NCBI RefSeq assembly: GCF_024498955.1
Contig: NZ_CP093311.1
Coordinates: 2,294,001-2,358,000 of the forward strand
Direction: 5' to 3'
Length of the DNA stretch: 64,000 nt
From: Thermomonas paludicola
GTDB taxonomy: Bacteria > Pseudomonadota > Gammaproteobacteria > Xanthomonadales > Xanthomonadaceae
Position numbers and translations under genes: made by a program. The notes below the pieces were generated by a model that was not told the origin of the DNA, ran no database searches, and saw only the letters and a list, made by a program, of their open reading frames with translations. This document shows positions 17,375 through 27,218 of the stretch, piece after piece (position 1 is the first letter of the stretch; each line of letters begins with the position of its first letter).

Positions 17375-17558
17375 TCCTCTGCTGTGTGCGACGGCGTGCG
17401 CAACATTCGCCTTGTCCCTTAATGACGACAACGGGAGTGCAATGGTAGCCGGGAGTGCAAGTCCGCCTTGAGCGGGAAGCCCGATGGTCGCCACGCATTC
17501 CCACTTGAACCCCGGGTTCAAGGTCGTTTCGCATGCATCGCCACGGCGGAGACATCTT
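17375..17558 (+). ncRNA. ssrS: 6S RNA
   Basis: About 184 nt, the E. coli length, lying between zapA and the 5-FCL gene as in E. coli. The 3' half has the conserved block GCATTCCCACTTGAACC and the hairpin TTGAACCCCGGGTTCAA (17505-17521), directly comparable to the TTGAACCAAGGGTTCAA region of E. coli 6S. The 5' end (GTCCTCTGCTGTGTGCG) pairs with the 3' end (CGCCACGGCGGAGAC) to form the closing stem. 6S RNA mimics an open promoter and binds sigma-70 RNA polymerase in stationary phase. Ends are approximate by a few bases. Confidence 0.92.
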
Positions 17559-17587
17559 TCCTTCCCGCAGCACGGTTCGCCACCCGC

Positions 17588-18192
17588 GTGAGCTCGCCAT
17601 CCGACCGCGCCGCGCTGCGCAAGACACTGCGCGAACGACGCCGCAGCCTTGCTGCACAGCAGCGCATCGCCGCCGCCAATGACCTGGCCACGCGCCTGTT
17701 GGCGCTGCCGTTCCTGCAGGAACATGGCAGCCCCGTCTCCGGCTACGTGGCCGGCTATTGGGCGATGGATGGCGAGATCGGCCTGCACGCTTTCCAGCTG
17801 CGCCTGCCTGCATCGCTGATCTACTGCCTGCCGATGCTGCATGACGACGGCACCCTGCGCTTTGCGCCGTGGCGCGCGGGCGACCCGCTGGTGACCAACC
17901 GCTACGGCATTCCCGAGCCCGACATCAGCGCGAGCGCCGCGCTGACGGCCGAACACATGACCCTGCTGGTACTGCCACTGGTGGGCTTCGATGCGGCGTG
18001 CAACCGGCTTGGCATGGGTGCCGGCTGGTACGACCGCAGCCTCGCTTTCCGCAGCGCGCAAGCTGCACCGCCCTGGCTGGTGGGCGCCGGCTTCGCGATC
18101 CAGCGCGTGGATGCCCTGCACAGCGAAGCCTGGGACGTGCGGCTGGATGCGATTTGCTGCGAAGACTCGACCTATCTCGCCAAGGACACCGC

Positions 18193-18196
<4 letters not shown>
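17588..18196 (+). CDS. ygfA: 5-formyltetrahydrofolate cyclo-ligase
   Basis: 202 residues from a GTG start (17588). Converts 5-formyl-THF to 5,10-methenyl-THF with ATP. Visible motifs: the N-terminal LRKTLRERRRSL, RYGIPEP, and the catalytic-site LGMGAGWYDRSLAF. The frame stays open further upstream to an ATG at 17468, but that would translate through the 3' half of 6S RNA and adds 40 non-conserved residues, so the GTG is preferred. It may be co-transcribed with 6S RNA, as in E. coli. An ATGA overlap couples it to the EVE gene. Confidence 0.94.
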
Positions 18197-18663
<467 letters not shown>

Positions 18664-18667
18664 TGCA

Positions 18668-19315
18668 ATGAGTGATGCCAAGAAACTCGCCGCCGAAAAA
18701 GCCATCGAATACGTCGAGGACGGCATGATCGTCGGCGTTGGCACCGGCTCCACGGTCGCGTACTTCATCGATGCACTTGCGCCGTGGAAAGACCGCATCA
18801 AGGGCGCGGTCTCCAGTTCGGAGCAAAGTACCGCGCGCCTGAAATCCCACGGTATCGACGTCATCGACCTGAACGCCGCCGGCCCGCTGTCGCTGTACGT
18901 GGACGGCGCGGACGAATGCGACCCGCGCAAGCATTTGATCAAGGGCGGCGGCGCCGCACTGACCCGCGAGAAAATCATCGCCGAGGCCAGCGAGCGCTTC
19001 ATCTGCATCGTGGACCCCAGCAAGCTGGTGCCGGTGCTCGGCAAGTTCCCGCTGCCGGTGGAAGTGATCCCGATGGCGCGCAGCCTGGTCGCCCGCGAGA
19101 TTCTGCGGCTGACCGGTGGCCAGCCGGTGTGGCGCGATGGCGTGGTCACCGACAACGGCAATGTCATCCTCGACGTGCACAACCTGACCATCGTCGACCC
19201 GGTGGCGGTGGAGCGCGAGCTCAACCAGATCCCCGGCGTGGTCGCGGTGGGCCTGTTCGCGCGCCGCCCGGCCGACGTGGTGATCGTCGGCGGGCAGCCG
19301 CCGCAGCTGCTCTGA
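18668..19315 (+). CDS. rpiA: Ribose-5-phosphate isomerase A
   Basis: 215 residues. Interconverts ribose-5-phosphate and ribulose-5-phosphate in the pentose phosphate pathway. Substrate-binding motifs [18 protein letters not shown] and [11 protein letters not shown] are intact. Last gene of the 5-FCL/EVE/rpiA operon; it converges with ilvD, with only 9 nt between stop codons. Confidence 0.97.
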   Translation: MSDAKKLAAEKAIEYVEDGMIVGVGTGSTVAYFIDALAPWKDRIKGAVSSSEQSTARLKSHGIDVIDLNAAGPLSLYVDGADECDPRKHLIKGGGAALTREKIIAEASERFICIVDPSKLVPVLGKFPLPVEVIPMARSLVAREILRLTGGQPVWRDGVVTDNGNVILDVHNLTIVDPVAVERELNQIPGVVAVGLFARRPADVVIVGGQPPQLL

Positions 19316-19317
19316 GG

Positions 19318-19334
19318 CGGGGCGTCACGCCCCG
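19318..19334. terminator. Hairpin between rpiA and ilvD
   Basis: A perfect 7-bp CGGGGCG / CGCCCCG stem whose 3-nt loop is the ilvD stop codon. Placement between two converging genes suggests a bidirectional transcription stop, but neither side has a T tract. Confidence 0.4.
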
Positions 19335-21166
19335 TCCAGCAATTCCCGGTTGCGCACCGCGCCCTTGTCTGCGCTGGTCGCCAGCAGCGCATACGCCTTC
19401 AACGCCACGCTGACCTTGCGTCCGCGCGGCTGCGCGGGCTTCCAGCCCCGCGCGTCCTGCTCCGCGCGGCGCAAGGCAAGCTCGCCTTCATCGACGCGCA
19501 ATTCGATGGAACGCTGCGGAATGTCGATGCGGATGCGGTCGCCGTCGCGAACCAGTCCGATCGCCCCGCCCGCCGCCGCTTCCGGCGACGCGTGGCCGAT
19601 CGACAAGCCCGATGTGCCGCCGGAAAAACGGCCATCGGTCAACAACGCGCACTGCTTGCCCAAGCCCTTCGACTTCAGATAGCTGGTCGGATACAGCATC
19701 TCCTGCATGCCCGGCCCGCCCTTCGGACCTTCGTAGCGGATCACCACCACCTCGCCGCGCTTCACCTCATCGCCAAGGATGCCGGCCACCGCCGCGTCCT
19801 GGCTTTCGTAGACGCGCGCGCGGCCCTCGAACACGTGGATGGACTCGTCCACGCCGGCGGTCTTCACCACGCAGCCATCGACCGCGAGGTTGCCGTACAG
19901 CACGGCGAGTCCACCCTCCTGCGAATAGGCATGCTCGACGCTGCGGATGCAGCCCTCGGCCCGATCCAGATCCAGCGTCGGCCAGCGGGTGGACTGGCTG
20001 AAGGCGACCTGGGTCGGGATGCCGGCGGGGCCGGCGCGGTAGAACGTGTGCACTGCCTCGTCATCGACCGTGGCAATGTTCCACTGCGCGATGGCCTCGC
20101 CCAGTGTCTGCGCATGCACGGTCGCGGTGTCCACGTGCAGCAGCCCGCCACGCGCCAGCTCGCCGAGGATCGCCATGATCCCGCCGGCGCGGTGCACGTC
20201 CTCCATGTGGTACTTGGGCGAATTCGGCGCGACCTTGCACAGCTGCGGAACCCGGCGCGACAGGCGATCGATGTCGCGCAGGGTGAAGGCGACTTCCGCT
20301 TCCTGCGCCGCGGCGAGCAGGTGCAGGATGGTGTTGGTGGAACCGCCCATCGCGATGTCCAGCGTCATCGCATTTTCAAAGGCCTCCAGCGTGGCGATGC
20401 CGCGCGGCAATGCGGTGGCGTCTTCCGCGCCGTACCAGCGATGGCAAAGCTCCACGATCAGGCGCCCGGCGCGCTTGAACAGCGCTTCGCGGTCCGCGTG
20501 GGTGGCCAGCATGGTGCCATTGCCCGGCAGCGAAAGCCCCAATGCCTCGGTCAGGCAATTCATCGAGTTGGCGGTGAACATGCCGCTGCACGAACCGCAG
20601 GTCGGGCAGGCGTTGCGTTCGTATTCGGCAACCGTTTCGTCTGATGCGTGTTCGTCGGCCGCGATCACCATCGCATCGACCAGGTCGAGCTTGTGTTCGG
20701 CAAGCCCCGTCTTGCCCGCTTCCATCGGGCCGCCGGACACGAACACCGTGGGGATGTTCAGCCGCAGCGCGGCCATCAGCATGCCGGGGGTGATCTTGTC
20801 GCAGTTGGAGATGCACACCAGCGCGTCGGCGCAGTGCGCATTCGCCATGTACTCCACCGAATCTGCAATCACTTCGCGCGAGGGCAGCGAGTACAGCATG
20901 CCGTCGTGGCCCATCGCGATGCCGTCATCCACGGCGATGGTGTTGAACTCTTTCGCGATGCCACCGACCGCTTCGATTTCACGCGCCACCAGCTGGCCCA
21001 TGTCCTTCAAATGCACATGGCCCGGCACGAACTGGGTGAAGGAATTTGCAATCGCGATGATGGGCTTGCCGAAGTCACCATCGCGCATGCCGGTGGCACG
21101 CCACAGCGCACGCGCGCCGGCCATGTTGCGGCCGTGGGTGGAGGTCTTCGAGCGATAATCGGGCAT
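19325..21166 (-). CDS. ilvD: Dihydroxy-acid dehydratase
   Basis: 613 residues, full length. Dehydrates dihydroxyisovalerate and dihydroxy-methylvalerate in valine and isoleucine synthesis. Iron-sulfur cysteines lie in [11 protein letters not shown] and [18 protein letters not shown], and the N-terminus [20 protein letters not shown] is the family hallmark. It is divergent from the ilvC operon, so it is outside that operon's attenuator and must be controlled separately. Confidence 0.97.
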   Translation of the reverse strand: MPDYRSKTSTHGRNMAGARALWRATGMRDGDFGKPIIAIANSFTQFVPGHVHLKDMGQLVAREIEAVGGIAKEFNTIAVDDGIAMGHDGMLYSLPSREVIADSVEYMANAHCADALVCISNCDKITPGMLMAALRLNIPTVFVSGGPMEAGKTGLAEHKLDLVDAMVIAADEHASDETVAEYERNACPTCGSCSGMFTANSMNCLTEALGLSLPGNGTMLATHADREALFKRAGRLIVELCHRWYGAEDATALPRGIATLEAFENAMTLDIAMGGSTNTILHLLAAAQEAEVAFTLRDIDRLSRRVPQLCKVAPNSPKYHMEDVHRAGGIMAILGELARGGLLHVDTATVHAQTLGEAIAQWNIATVDDEAVHTFYRAGPAGIPTQVAFSQSTRWPTLDLDRAEGCIRSVEHAYSQEGGLAVLYGNLAVDGCVVKTAGVDESIHVFEGRARVYESQDAAVAGILGDEVKRGEVVVIRYEGPKGGPGMQEMLYPTSYLKSKGLGKQCALLTDGRFSGGTSGLSIGHASPEAAAGGAIGLVRDGDRIRIDIPQRSIELRVDEGELALRRAEQDARGWKPAQPRGRKVSVALKAYALLATSADKGAVRNRELLDGA

Positions 21167-21276
21167 GGCGAGGCATCGATGTGGTTTGGGGGGAGGCGCT
21201 GCAAGCCTTGATTCTGCTGCGTTTGCGCGGTTTCAGCTGCAACTTTTCGATATGCGAAATCAGCATGAGAAAAGTG

Positions 21277-21282
21277 TTGACA
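21277..21282 (+). promoter_or_regulatory. Candidate -35 box of the ilv-leu operon
   Basis: A perfect TTGACA. No convincing -10 box follows at 16-18 nt (TTCCTC at 17 nt), so either an activator assists or the true start is elsewhere. It lies in the 363-nt ilvD-ilvC gap, whose ilvD-proximal ~100 nt show nothing else that I recognise. Confidence 0.4.
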
Positions 21283-21312
21283 ACAACGCTTTCGGCATGT
21301 TCCTCTAAAAAC

Positions 21313-21426
21313 ATGCTGCAACGCCACATGCCCCCGCCGATCCCGATGACCGCCTCTCAGGCGGCATCCATTCTCGTACTCGTACTCATTACCTCGCCCA
21401 CAGGTGCGGGACGATCCGGCGTGTAA
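21313..21426 (+). CDS. ilvL: ilv operon leader peptide
   Basis: A 37-residue reading frame ending [19 protein letters not shown]. Residues 20-26 are seven branched-chain amino acids in a row (Ile Leu Val Leu Val Leu Ile, codons 21370-21390). Some of these codons, such as GTA and ATT, look uncommon for such a GC-rich region. It is followed by an intrinsic terminator and then ilvC. This is the expected form of a multivalent attenuation leader. Other in-frame ATGs at 21328 and 21346 would give 32 or 26 residues; no start has a clear ribosome-binding site, so the start is uncertain, but the control codons and stop are not affected. Confidence 0.8.
   Translation: MLQRHMPPPIPMTASQAASILVLVLITSPTGAGRSGV
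21403..21410 (+). promoter_or_regulatory. Candidate antiterminator arm
   Basis: GGTGCGGG, identical to the first eight bases of the GGTGCGGGG terminator arm at 21471-21479. It can pair with the 5' arm CCCCGCA (21458-21464) and so block terminator folding when the ribosome stalls at 21370-21390; a ribosome reaching the stop at 21424 would cover it. Confidence 0.6.
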
Positions 21427-21453
21427 GCAGCAAACACACAACGCCAGAATCGC

Positions 21454-21485
21454 AAAACCCCGCATCGAAAGGTGCGGGGTTTTTT
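21454..21485 (+). terminator. Attenuator terminator upstream of ilvC
   Basis: An 11-bp stem (AAAACCCCGCA / TGCGGGGTTTT) with an 8-nt loop, running into a T tract at 21480-21485. It lies 28 nt after the leader-peptide stop and 45 nt before ilvC, so it must be read through for the operon to be expressed. Confidence 0.85.
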
Positions 21486-21529
21486 CGTTCTGGCCTCCGC
21501 TTCACTCCCCCAACCCAGGAACACTCGCA

Positions 21530-22516
21530 ATGACCAGCAACACACCTCGCATCGCCATCATCGGCTACGGCAGCCAGGGCCGCGCGCACGCGCTCAACCT
21601 GCGCGACTCCGGCTTCGACGTCACCGTTGGCCTGCGCCCGGGCGGCCCCACCGAACTGAAGGCCAAGGCCGACGGCTTCACCGTGAAAGCGCCGGCCGAG
21701 GCGGTGAAGGGCGCGCAGATCGTCGCCGTGCTCACCCCCGACATGGTGCAGCCGCAGCTCTATGGCGAAGTCGTCGAGCCGAACATGGACGCGGGCGCCT
21801 GCCTGCTGTTCGCGCACGGCTTCAACGTCCACTACGGGCAGATCAGCCCGCGCGACGACCTGGACGTGGTGCTGGTCGCGCCGAAGGGCCCGGGCGCGCT
21901 GGTGCGCCGCGAATACGAGATCGGCCGCGGCGTGCCGTCGGTCTACGCCGTGCACCAGGATCGGAGCGGCAATGCCGAGCAGCTCGCGCTCAGCTACTGC
22001 GCAGGCATCGGCGGCGCGCGCCAGAACGCCATCAGGACCACCTTCCAGGAAGAAACCGAGACCGACCTGTTCGGCGAGCAGGCGGTGCTGTGCGGCGGCG
22101 CCACGCGGCTGGTGCAGGCCGGCTGGGAAACGCTGGTGGAAGCCGGCTACCAGCCCGAGGTCGCCTACTACGAATGCCTGCACGAACTGAAGCTGATCGT
22201 CGACCTGTTCTACGAAGGCGGCATCACCCGCATGCACGAGTTCATCAGCGAAACCGCGCAGTACGGCGCGCTGACCCGAGGCGACTACGTGGTGGACGCC
22301 AACACCCGCGCGCAGATGAAGAAAGTGCTGACCGAGATCCAGGACGGCAGTTTTGCCCGCCAATGGATCGCCGAATATGCCGCCGGCAACGCCAACTACA
22401 AGGCGATGAAACAGGCCGACCTGGAACATCCCATCGAAACCATCGGCAAGAAATTGCGCGCCAACATGAAGTGGCTGGACACCGCGCCCGCCCTGAAACC
22501 CGCCGAGGCCGCGTGA
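21530..22516 (+). CDS. ilvC: Ketol-acid reductoisomerase, class I (NADP+)
   Basis: 328 residues, class I length. Isomerises and reduces acetolactate and acetohydroxybutyrate. The Rossmann motif GYGSQG is at residues 12-17 and the Arg in VGLRPGG fits NADPH use. Catalytic acids are in [13 protein letters not shown] and the C-terminal domain ([14 protein letters not shown]). The ATG at 21530 follows the attenuator; the frame is open further upstream, but that part overlaps the terminator and leader. First enzyme gene of the ilvC-G-M-A-leuA-B operon. Confidence 0.97.
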   Translation: MTSNTPRIAIIGYGSQGRAHALNLRDSGFDVTVGLRPGGPTELKAKADGFTVKAPAEAVKGAQIVAVLTPDMVQPQLYGEVVEPNMDAGACLLFAHGFNVHYGQISPRDDLDVVLVAPKGPGALVRREYEIGRGVPSVYAVHQDRSGNAEQLALSYCAGIGGARQNAIRTTFQEETETDLFGEQAVLCGGATRLVQAGWETLVEAGYQPEVAYYECLHELKLIVDLFYEGGITRMHEFISETAQYGALTRGDYVVDANTRAQMKKVLTEIQDGSFARQWIAEYAAGNANYKAMKQADLEHPIETIGKKLRANMKWLDTAPALKPAEAA

Positions 22517-24261
22517 TGAACGGCGCCCGCTGGCTCGCGCAGGCGTTGGTGGCCGAAGGGGTGGACACCCTGTTCGGCTATCCCGGCGGCGCGATCATGC
22601 CGTTTTACGACGCCCTGCACGACACCCCGCAACTCCGCCACGTGCTGCCACGACATGAACAAGGCGCGGCGTTCGCGGCAAATGGATATGCGCGGGCCAG
22701 CGGGCGGGTGGGCGTCTGCGTGGCGACCTCCGGCCCCGGCGCATCGAACCTGGTCACCGGCATCGCCGACGCGATGCTGGACTCGGTGCCGATGGTGATC
22801 GTCACCGGCCAGGTACCCACCACGCTGATGGGCACCGACGCGTTCCAGGAGCTGGATGTGTTCGGCATGACCTTGCCGATGGTCAAGCACAGTTTCATCG
22901 CCCGCCGCGTCGAGGACCTGCCGATGATCGTCGGCGAAGCCTTCCGGCTGGCGCGTTCGGGCCGTCCCGGCCCGGTGCTGATCGACCTGCCCAAGGACGT
23001 GCAGAACGCCGACGCAGCACACCTTCCGGCGCACGTCCCGCTGGCCACGGATGCACCTGAACCGCCCAGGGATGCATCGCTGCACGCAGCGCTGGCGCTG
23101 ATCGCGCAGGCGCAGCGGCCGGTGATCTACGGCGGTGGAGGCATCGCGCTGGGCGATGCGGTCGCCGCGTTCCGCACCTTCGTCGATGCCACCCAGATCC
23201 CGACCGTGCTGACCCTGAAAGGGCTGGGTGCCCTGCCCACCCAGCATCCCCTCAACCTCGGCATGCTGGGCATGCACGGCAGCCGCGCCGCCAACGTGGC
23301 GGTGCAGGAAGCAGACCTGCTGATCGTGGTGGGCGCACGCTTCGACGACCGCGCCACCGGCAAGCTGGCCGAATTCGCCCCGCATGCGCGCATCGTGCAT
23401 GTCGATCTGGACGCCTGCGAAATCGGCAAATTGCGCCATGCCGATGCCGGCGTGCGTGGCGACATCGTCACGGCCCTGACCCGGCTGACGCTGCCCTGCG
23501 CCGCGCATCTGCACGGGCGCAATGGCGTCGCGCGGAAGGCGTGGCGCGCACAGTGCAAGCAGCGCGCACAGCAGCACGCCGCGCGCTACGACGCGCCGGG
23601 CGAGGGCGTCTATGCGCCGGCGTTGCTGAAAAGGCTGTCGGAACTGGCGCCCGGGGCCGTGGTTGCCTGCGACGTGGGCCAGCACCAGATGTGGGTGGCG
23701 CAGCACTGGCGCATGCAGCACCCGCGCCAGCACCTGACCAGCGGCGCGCTGGGCGCGATGGGCTTCGGCCTGCCCGCCGCGCTGGGCGCGCAAGTGGCGC
23801 GCCGCGACGCGCAAGTGATCTGCGTCAGCGGCGACGGCTCGATCATGATGAACCTCCAGGAGCTGGCCACGCTGCGGCGCTACCAGCTGCCGGTGAAGAT
23901 CGTGCTGCTCGACAACCAGGCGCTGGGCATGGTTCGCCAGTGGCAGGAATTGTTCTTCGACAAGCGCTATTCCGAAGTCGACCTGTCCGACAACCCCGAC
24001 TTCGCCGCAGTCGCGGCGGCCTTCGGCATCCAGTCCCTGCACGTCAACCGCGCCGATCACGTGGAGGCCGCCCTGCAGGCACTGCTGGCCGCCGATGGCC
24101 CCGCGCTGCTGCATGTCGCCATCGATACCGCCGCCAACGTGTGGCCACTGGTGCCACCCAACCGCAACAACGCGCAAATGCTCGACGCGGCCTGCGCCGA
24201 TGCCGATGCAGCTGCGCCTGCCCGCACCGCCACGGAGATGCCGCATGCGCTACCAGCTTGA
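22516..24261 (+). CDS. ilvG: Acetolactate synthase large subunit
   Basis: 581 residues. ThDP-dependent enzyme that condenses pyruvate with pyruvate or 2-ketobutyrate. The ThDP glutamate is E48 (RHEQGAAFAANGYAR); the diphosphate/Mg motif is GDGSIMMN; FAD-domain motif GARFDDRATGK is present. Its ATG shares one base with the ilvC stop (TGATG), indicating translational coupling. Pairing with a short IlvM-like subunit rather than an IlvH-type one suggests an isozyme II (IlvGM)-like enzyme. Confidence 0.95.
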   Translation: MNGARWLAQALVAEGVDTLFGYPGGAIMPFYDALHDTPQLRHVLPRHEQGAAFAANGYARASGRVGVCVATSGPGASNLVTGIADAMLDSVPMVIVTGQVPTTLMGTDAFQELDVFGMTLPMVKHSFIARRVEDLPMIVGEAFRLARSGRPGPVLIDLPKDVQNADAAHLPAHVPLATDAPEPPRDASLHAALALIAQAQRPVIYGGGGIALGDAVAAFRTFVDATQIPTVLTLKGLGALPTQHPLNLGMLGMHGSRAANVAVQEADLLIVVGARFDDRATGKLAEFAPHARIVHVDLDACEIGKLRHADAGVRGDIVTALTRLTLPCAAHLHGRNGVARKAWRAQCKQRAQQHAARYDAPGEGVYAPALLKRLSELAPGAVVACDVGQHQMWVAQHWRMQHPRQHLTSGALGAMGFGLPAALGAQVARRDAQVICVSGDGSIMMNLQELATLRRYQLPVKIVLLDNQALGMVRQWQELFFDKRYSEVDLSDNPDFAAVAAAFGIQSLHVNRADHVEAALQALLAADGPALLHVAIDTAANVWPLVPPNRNNAQMLDAACADADAAAPARTATEMPHALPA

Positions 24262-24481
24262 TCTCACCCTGCGCCGCGCCGAAGGCGCACTGGTACGCGT
24301 GCTGGGCACCGCCGAGCGCCGCGGCTTCGCCCCGCTCAGCGTGGATGGCGACGCGCGCGACGACGGCGACCGCTGGCATCTGCGCATGACCGTGGAAGGC
24401 GAACGCGAGCCGGAAGGCCTGCTGCAGCAGCTGGCCAAGCTCTACGACTGCCTGGCCGTGGAGATGCAGCCATGTCGATGA
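24245..24481 (+). CDS. ilvM: Acetolactate synthase small subunit, IlvM-like (ACT domain)
   Basis: 78 residues forming a single ACT-like domain (RYQLDLTLRRAEGALVRVLGTAERRG, shortened here: RYQLDLTLRRAEGALVRV at residues 2-19). It overlaps the end of the large-subunit gene by 17 nt in another frame. Length and position match IlvM of acetolactate synthase II, which in E. coli is poorly inhibited by valine; whether that holds here is not shown by the sequence. Confidence 0.85.
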   Translation: MRYQLDLTLRRAEGALVRVLGTAERRGFAPLSVDGDARDDGDRWHLRMTVEGEREPEGLLQQLAKLYDCLAVEMQPCR

Positions 24482-24555
24482 ACGCGTCGCACAACCGCCG
24501 TGGTGTCTTCGCATGGCCGTGCGGCCTTGCAGATGCTTCGGCTGTCGCAGCCTGA
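24472..24555 (+). CDS. Possible 27-residue peptide between ilvM and ilvA
   Basis: A short frame starting ATGTCGATG inside the end of ilvM and ending TGATGG, where its stop shares one base with the chosen ilvA start. It would encode MSMNASHNRRGVFAWPCGL and eight more residues. It may serve only to couple ilvA translation to ilvM. I do not recognise the peptide; it could equally be untranslated spacer. Confidence 0.25.
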   Translation: MSMNASHNRRGVFAWPCGLADASAVAA

Positions 24556-25658
24556 TGGAGCCTTCGGTAACCGCCGCGCATGCCGTGACCGCCAGCGACG
24601 TACTGGCGGCGCAAGCGCGCCTGCGCAGGTATCTGGACGTCACCCCGACCCACTATGCGGAGCGCTTCGGCTGCTGGCTGAAGCTCGAAAACCTGCAGCG
24701 CACCGGCTCCTACAAGGTGCGCGGCGCGCTGAACGCACTGCTGGCCGCACGCGAGCGCGGCGACCTGCGCGCCACCATCGCCGCCTCCGCCGGCAACCAC
24801 GCGCAAGGCCTGGCGTGGGCTGGATACCGGCTTGGCATGCAGGCGATCACGGTGATGCCGCGTACGGCCCCGCAAACCAAGATCGCCGGCGTTTCGCACT
24901 GGGGCGCCACCGTGCGCCTGCACGGCGACACCTATGACGAAGCAAAAGCATTCGCCGCAGAACTCGCCGCGCAAAACGGCTATCGCCTGCTGTCCGCGTT
25001 CGACGATCCCGACGTGATCGCAGGGCAAGGCACGGTGGGCCTGGAAATCGCCGCTGCCATGCGCCCGGACGTGGTCCTGGTGCCGATTGGCGGCGGCGGG
25101 CTGGCGGCGGGCGTCGCGCTGGCGCTGAAGTCGCAGGGCGTGCGCATCATCGGTGCGCAGGTCGAAGGCGTGGATGCCATGGCGCGTGCCCTGCGCGGCG
25201 ATGACGCCATCGTCGAACCTGCCGCAACGCTGGCCGACGGCGTGCGGGTCAAGGTCCCCGGCCAGCTGACCCGCAGCCTGCTGCACGCGCTGCTGGACGA
25301 CGTGGTGATCGTGCGCGAAGCCGAGCTGCGCGAAACCCTGGTGCGGCTGGCGCTGGAAGAACACGTGGTTGCCGAGGGCGCTGGCGCACTGGCACTGGCG
25401 GCGGGCAAGCGCGTGGCCGGCAAGCGCAAATGCGCGGTGGTGTCCGGCGGCAACCTGGATGCCGGCGTGCTGGCCAGATTGCTGCAGGACGTGCGGCCGC
25501 GGCCGCCACGCAAGCCACGGCAACGCAAGCAGGAGCGACTTCCACCGCCGGCAGTCAAGGCGTTCCCGCTTGCTGCCGGCCTTGCCGCAATCACCTGTCG
25601 ATCCATCCCCGTGCCGCGCCAGGCGCGCGCCGAATCAGAAGAAGAACTCCTCGCATGA
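24555..25658 (+). CDS. ilvA: Threonine dehydratase, short form without ACT domains
   Basis: 367 residues. PLP enzyme that deaminates threonine to 2-ketobutyrate, the first step to isoleucine. The PLP lysine is K54 in GSYKVRGA; the phosphate loop is [19 protein letters not shown] is intact. The catalytic domain ends near residue 310 and there are no C-terminal ACT-like regulatory domains, so isoleucine feedback as in long IlvA is not expected. The last ~55 residues are a Pro/Arg-rich tail unlike the catalytic fold. An in-frame ATG at 24513 would add 14 residues. An ATGA overlap links it to leuA. Confidence 0.9.
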   Translation: MEPSVTAAHAVTASDVLAAQARLRRYLDVTPTHYAERFGCWLKLENLQRTGSYKVRGALNALLAARERGDLRATIAASAGNHAQGLAWAGYRLGMQAITVMPRTAPQTKIAGVSHWGATVRLHGDTYDEAKAFAAELAAQNGYRLLSAFDDPDVIAGQGTVGLEIAAAMRPDVVLVPIGGGGLAAGVALALKSQGVRIIGAQVEGVDAMARALRGDDAIVEPAATLADGVRVKVPGQLTRSLLHALLDDVVIVREAELRETLVRLALEEHVVAEGAGALALAAGKRVAGKRKCAVVSGGNLDAGVLARLLQDVRPRPPRKPRQRKQERLPPPAVKAFPLAAGLAAITCRSIPVPRQARAESEEELLA

Positions 25659-27193
25659 AGACTCCCCAGGAACGCGTCCGCATTTTCGACACCACCCTGC
25701 GCGACGGCGAACAGTCGCCGGGCTTCACCATGAGCGCCGCGCAGAAGATCGCCTTCGCCCATGCGCTGGCCGACCTCGGCGTGGACGTGATCGAAGCCGG
25801 ATTCCCGAACAGCTCGCCGGCCGACTTCGGCGCGGTGCAGACCATTGCCCGCGAGGTGCGCGGCGCGTCCATCGCCGGCCTTGCGCGTTGCCATGCGGGC
25901 GACATCGAGGCCTGCGCACGCGCGTTGTCGGAAGCGGCCGCACCGCGCATCCACGTGTTCATCTCGACCAGCCCGCTGCACCGCGAACACAAGCTGGGCA
26001 TGAGCAGGCAGCAGGTGGTCGAGCACGCCATCATGGGCGTGGAACTGGCGCGCAGCCACGTGGACGACGTGGAGTTTTCCGCAGAAGACGCATTCCGCAC
26101 CGAGCGCGAGTTCCTGGTCGAGGTGTTCGAGGCCGCGATTGCCGCGGGTGCGCGCACCGTCAACGTGCCGGACACCGTGGGCTACGCGACGCCCGAGGAA
26201 ATCCGCGACCTGTTCCGCTACCTGCGCGCGAACGTGAAGGGCGCGGACGGCGTGGTGTTCAGCGCGCACTGCCACAACGACCTGGGGCTGGCCGTGGCCA
26301 ATTCGCTGGCCGCCATCGAAGGCGGTGCGCGCCAGGTGGAATGCACCATCAACGGCATCGGCGAACGCGCCGGCAATGCCGCACTGGAAGAACTGGTGAT
26401 GGCGATGAAGGTGCGCGGCGGCTGGTACGGCGTCGATACCGGCATCGACACGCCGAAGCTGCTGGACACCTCGCGCCTGCTCTCGCGCATCACCGGCATC
26501 CAGGTGCAGCGCAACAAGGCCATCGTCGGCGCCAATGCGTTCGCGCATGAGTCCGGGATCCACCAGCACGGCATGCTGAAGCACCGGGGCACCTACGAAA
26601 TCATGCACCCGCAGGATGTGGGCTGGGCCGAATCGCAGCTGGTGCTGGGCCGCCACAGCGGCCGCGCCGCCGTCGCCGACCGCCTGCGCGCGCTGGGTCA
26701 CGTCCTTGACGATGCGCGACTGGATGCAGTCATCGCCGATGCCAAGGCGCTGACCCAGACCCAGCACGTGGTCAGCGATCTTGACCTGCTGCGGCTGCTG
26801 GACGGCGACCCGTCCGGCGGCGGCTGGCGCATCACCGCGATGTCGCTGATCGACGAAGGCCAACACACCCGCGCCCGCATCGAACTGTCCGATCCCGGCG
26901 ACCTGCACGTCGCGCAGGAAGCGCAGGGCGATGGCCCGATCGCCGCCCTGTTCGCCGCACTGGCGCGCGCCACCGGCGTGGATTTCGAGCTGGAAAGTTA
27001 CGAAGTGCACAGCATGGGCATCGGCCGCGATGCACGCGGCGAGGCCAATCTCAGCGCGCGCATCGGCGGTGAAGCCCTGGCCGGCCAAGGCACCAGCCGC
27101 GACGTGCTGGAGGCCAGCGCGATTGCCTGGCTGGCGGTGGCCAACCAGGTGCTGCGCAGCCACGCCTCGCAACGCATCGCCGCATTCGCCTGA
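25655..27193 (+). CDS. leuA: 2-isopropylmalate synthase
   Basis: 512 residues. Condenses acetyl-CoA with 2-ketoisovalerate, committing carbon to leucine. N-terminal TIM barrel with the metal Asp in [13 protein letters not shown] (D12), [13 protein letters not shown], and [10 protein letters not shown]-terminal leucine-binding regulatory domain from about residue 380. ATG 25655 overlaps the ilvA stop by 4 nt. The gene is in the same operon as ilvC-G-M-A, so leucine and isoleucine/valine synthesis share the leader attenuator. Confidence 0.96.
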   Translation: MKTPQERVRIFDTTLRDGEQSPGFTMSAAQKIAFAHALADLGVDVIEAGFPNSSPADFGAVQTIAREVRGASIAGLARCHAGDIEACARALSEAAAPRIHVFISTSPLHREHKLGMSRQQVVEHAIMGVELARSHVDDVEFSAEDAFRTEREFLVEVFEAAIAAGARTVNVPDTVGYATPEEIRDLFRYLRANVKGADGVVFSAHCHNDLGLAVANSLAAIEGGARQVECTINGIGERAGNAALEELVMAMKVRGGWYGVDTGIDTPKLLDTSRLLSRITGIQVQRNKAIVGANAFAHESGIHQHGMLKHRGTYEIMHPQDVGWAESQLVLGRHSGRAAVADRLRALGHVLDDARLDAVIADAKALTQTQHVVSDLDLLRLLDGDPSGGGWRITAMSLIDEGQHTRARIELSDPGDLHVAQEAQGDGPIAALFAALARATGVDFELESYEVHSMGIGRDARGEANLSARIGGEALAGQGTSRDVLEASAIAWLAVANQVLRSHASQRIAAFA

Positions 27194-27218
27194 CCTCTCT
27201 TCCTTTCCGGAATTCCTT

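Noticed and set aside
17468..17587. Longer start for the 5-FCL gene
   Set aside because: It would translate through 6S RNA and adds non-conserved sequence; GTG 17588 fits the family.
24513..24554. Upstream ATG for ilvA with a CRCFGC segment
   Set aside because: The Cys-rich segment is not known from the family; the TGATG junction at 24555 suggests coupling. It cannot be fully excluded.
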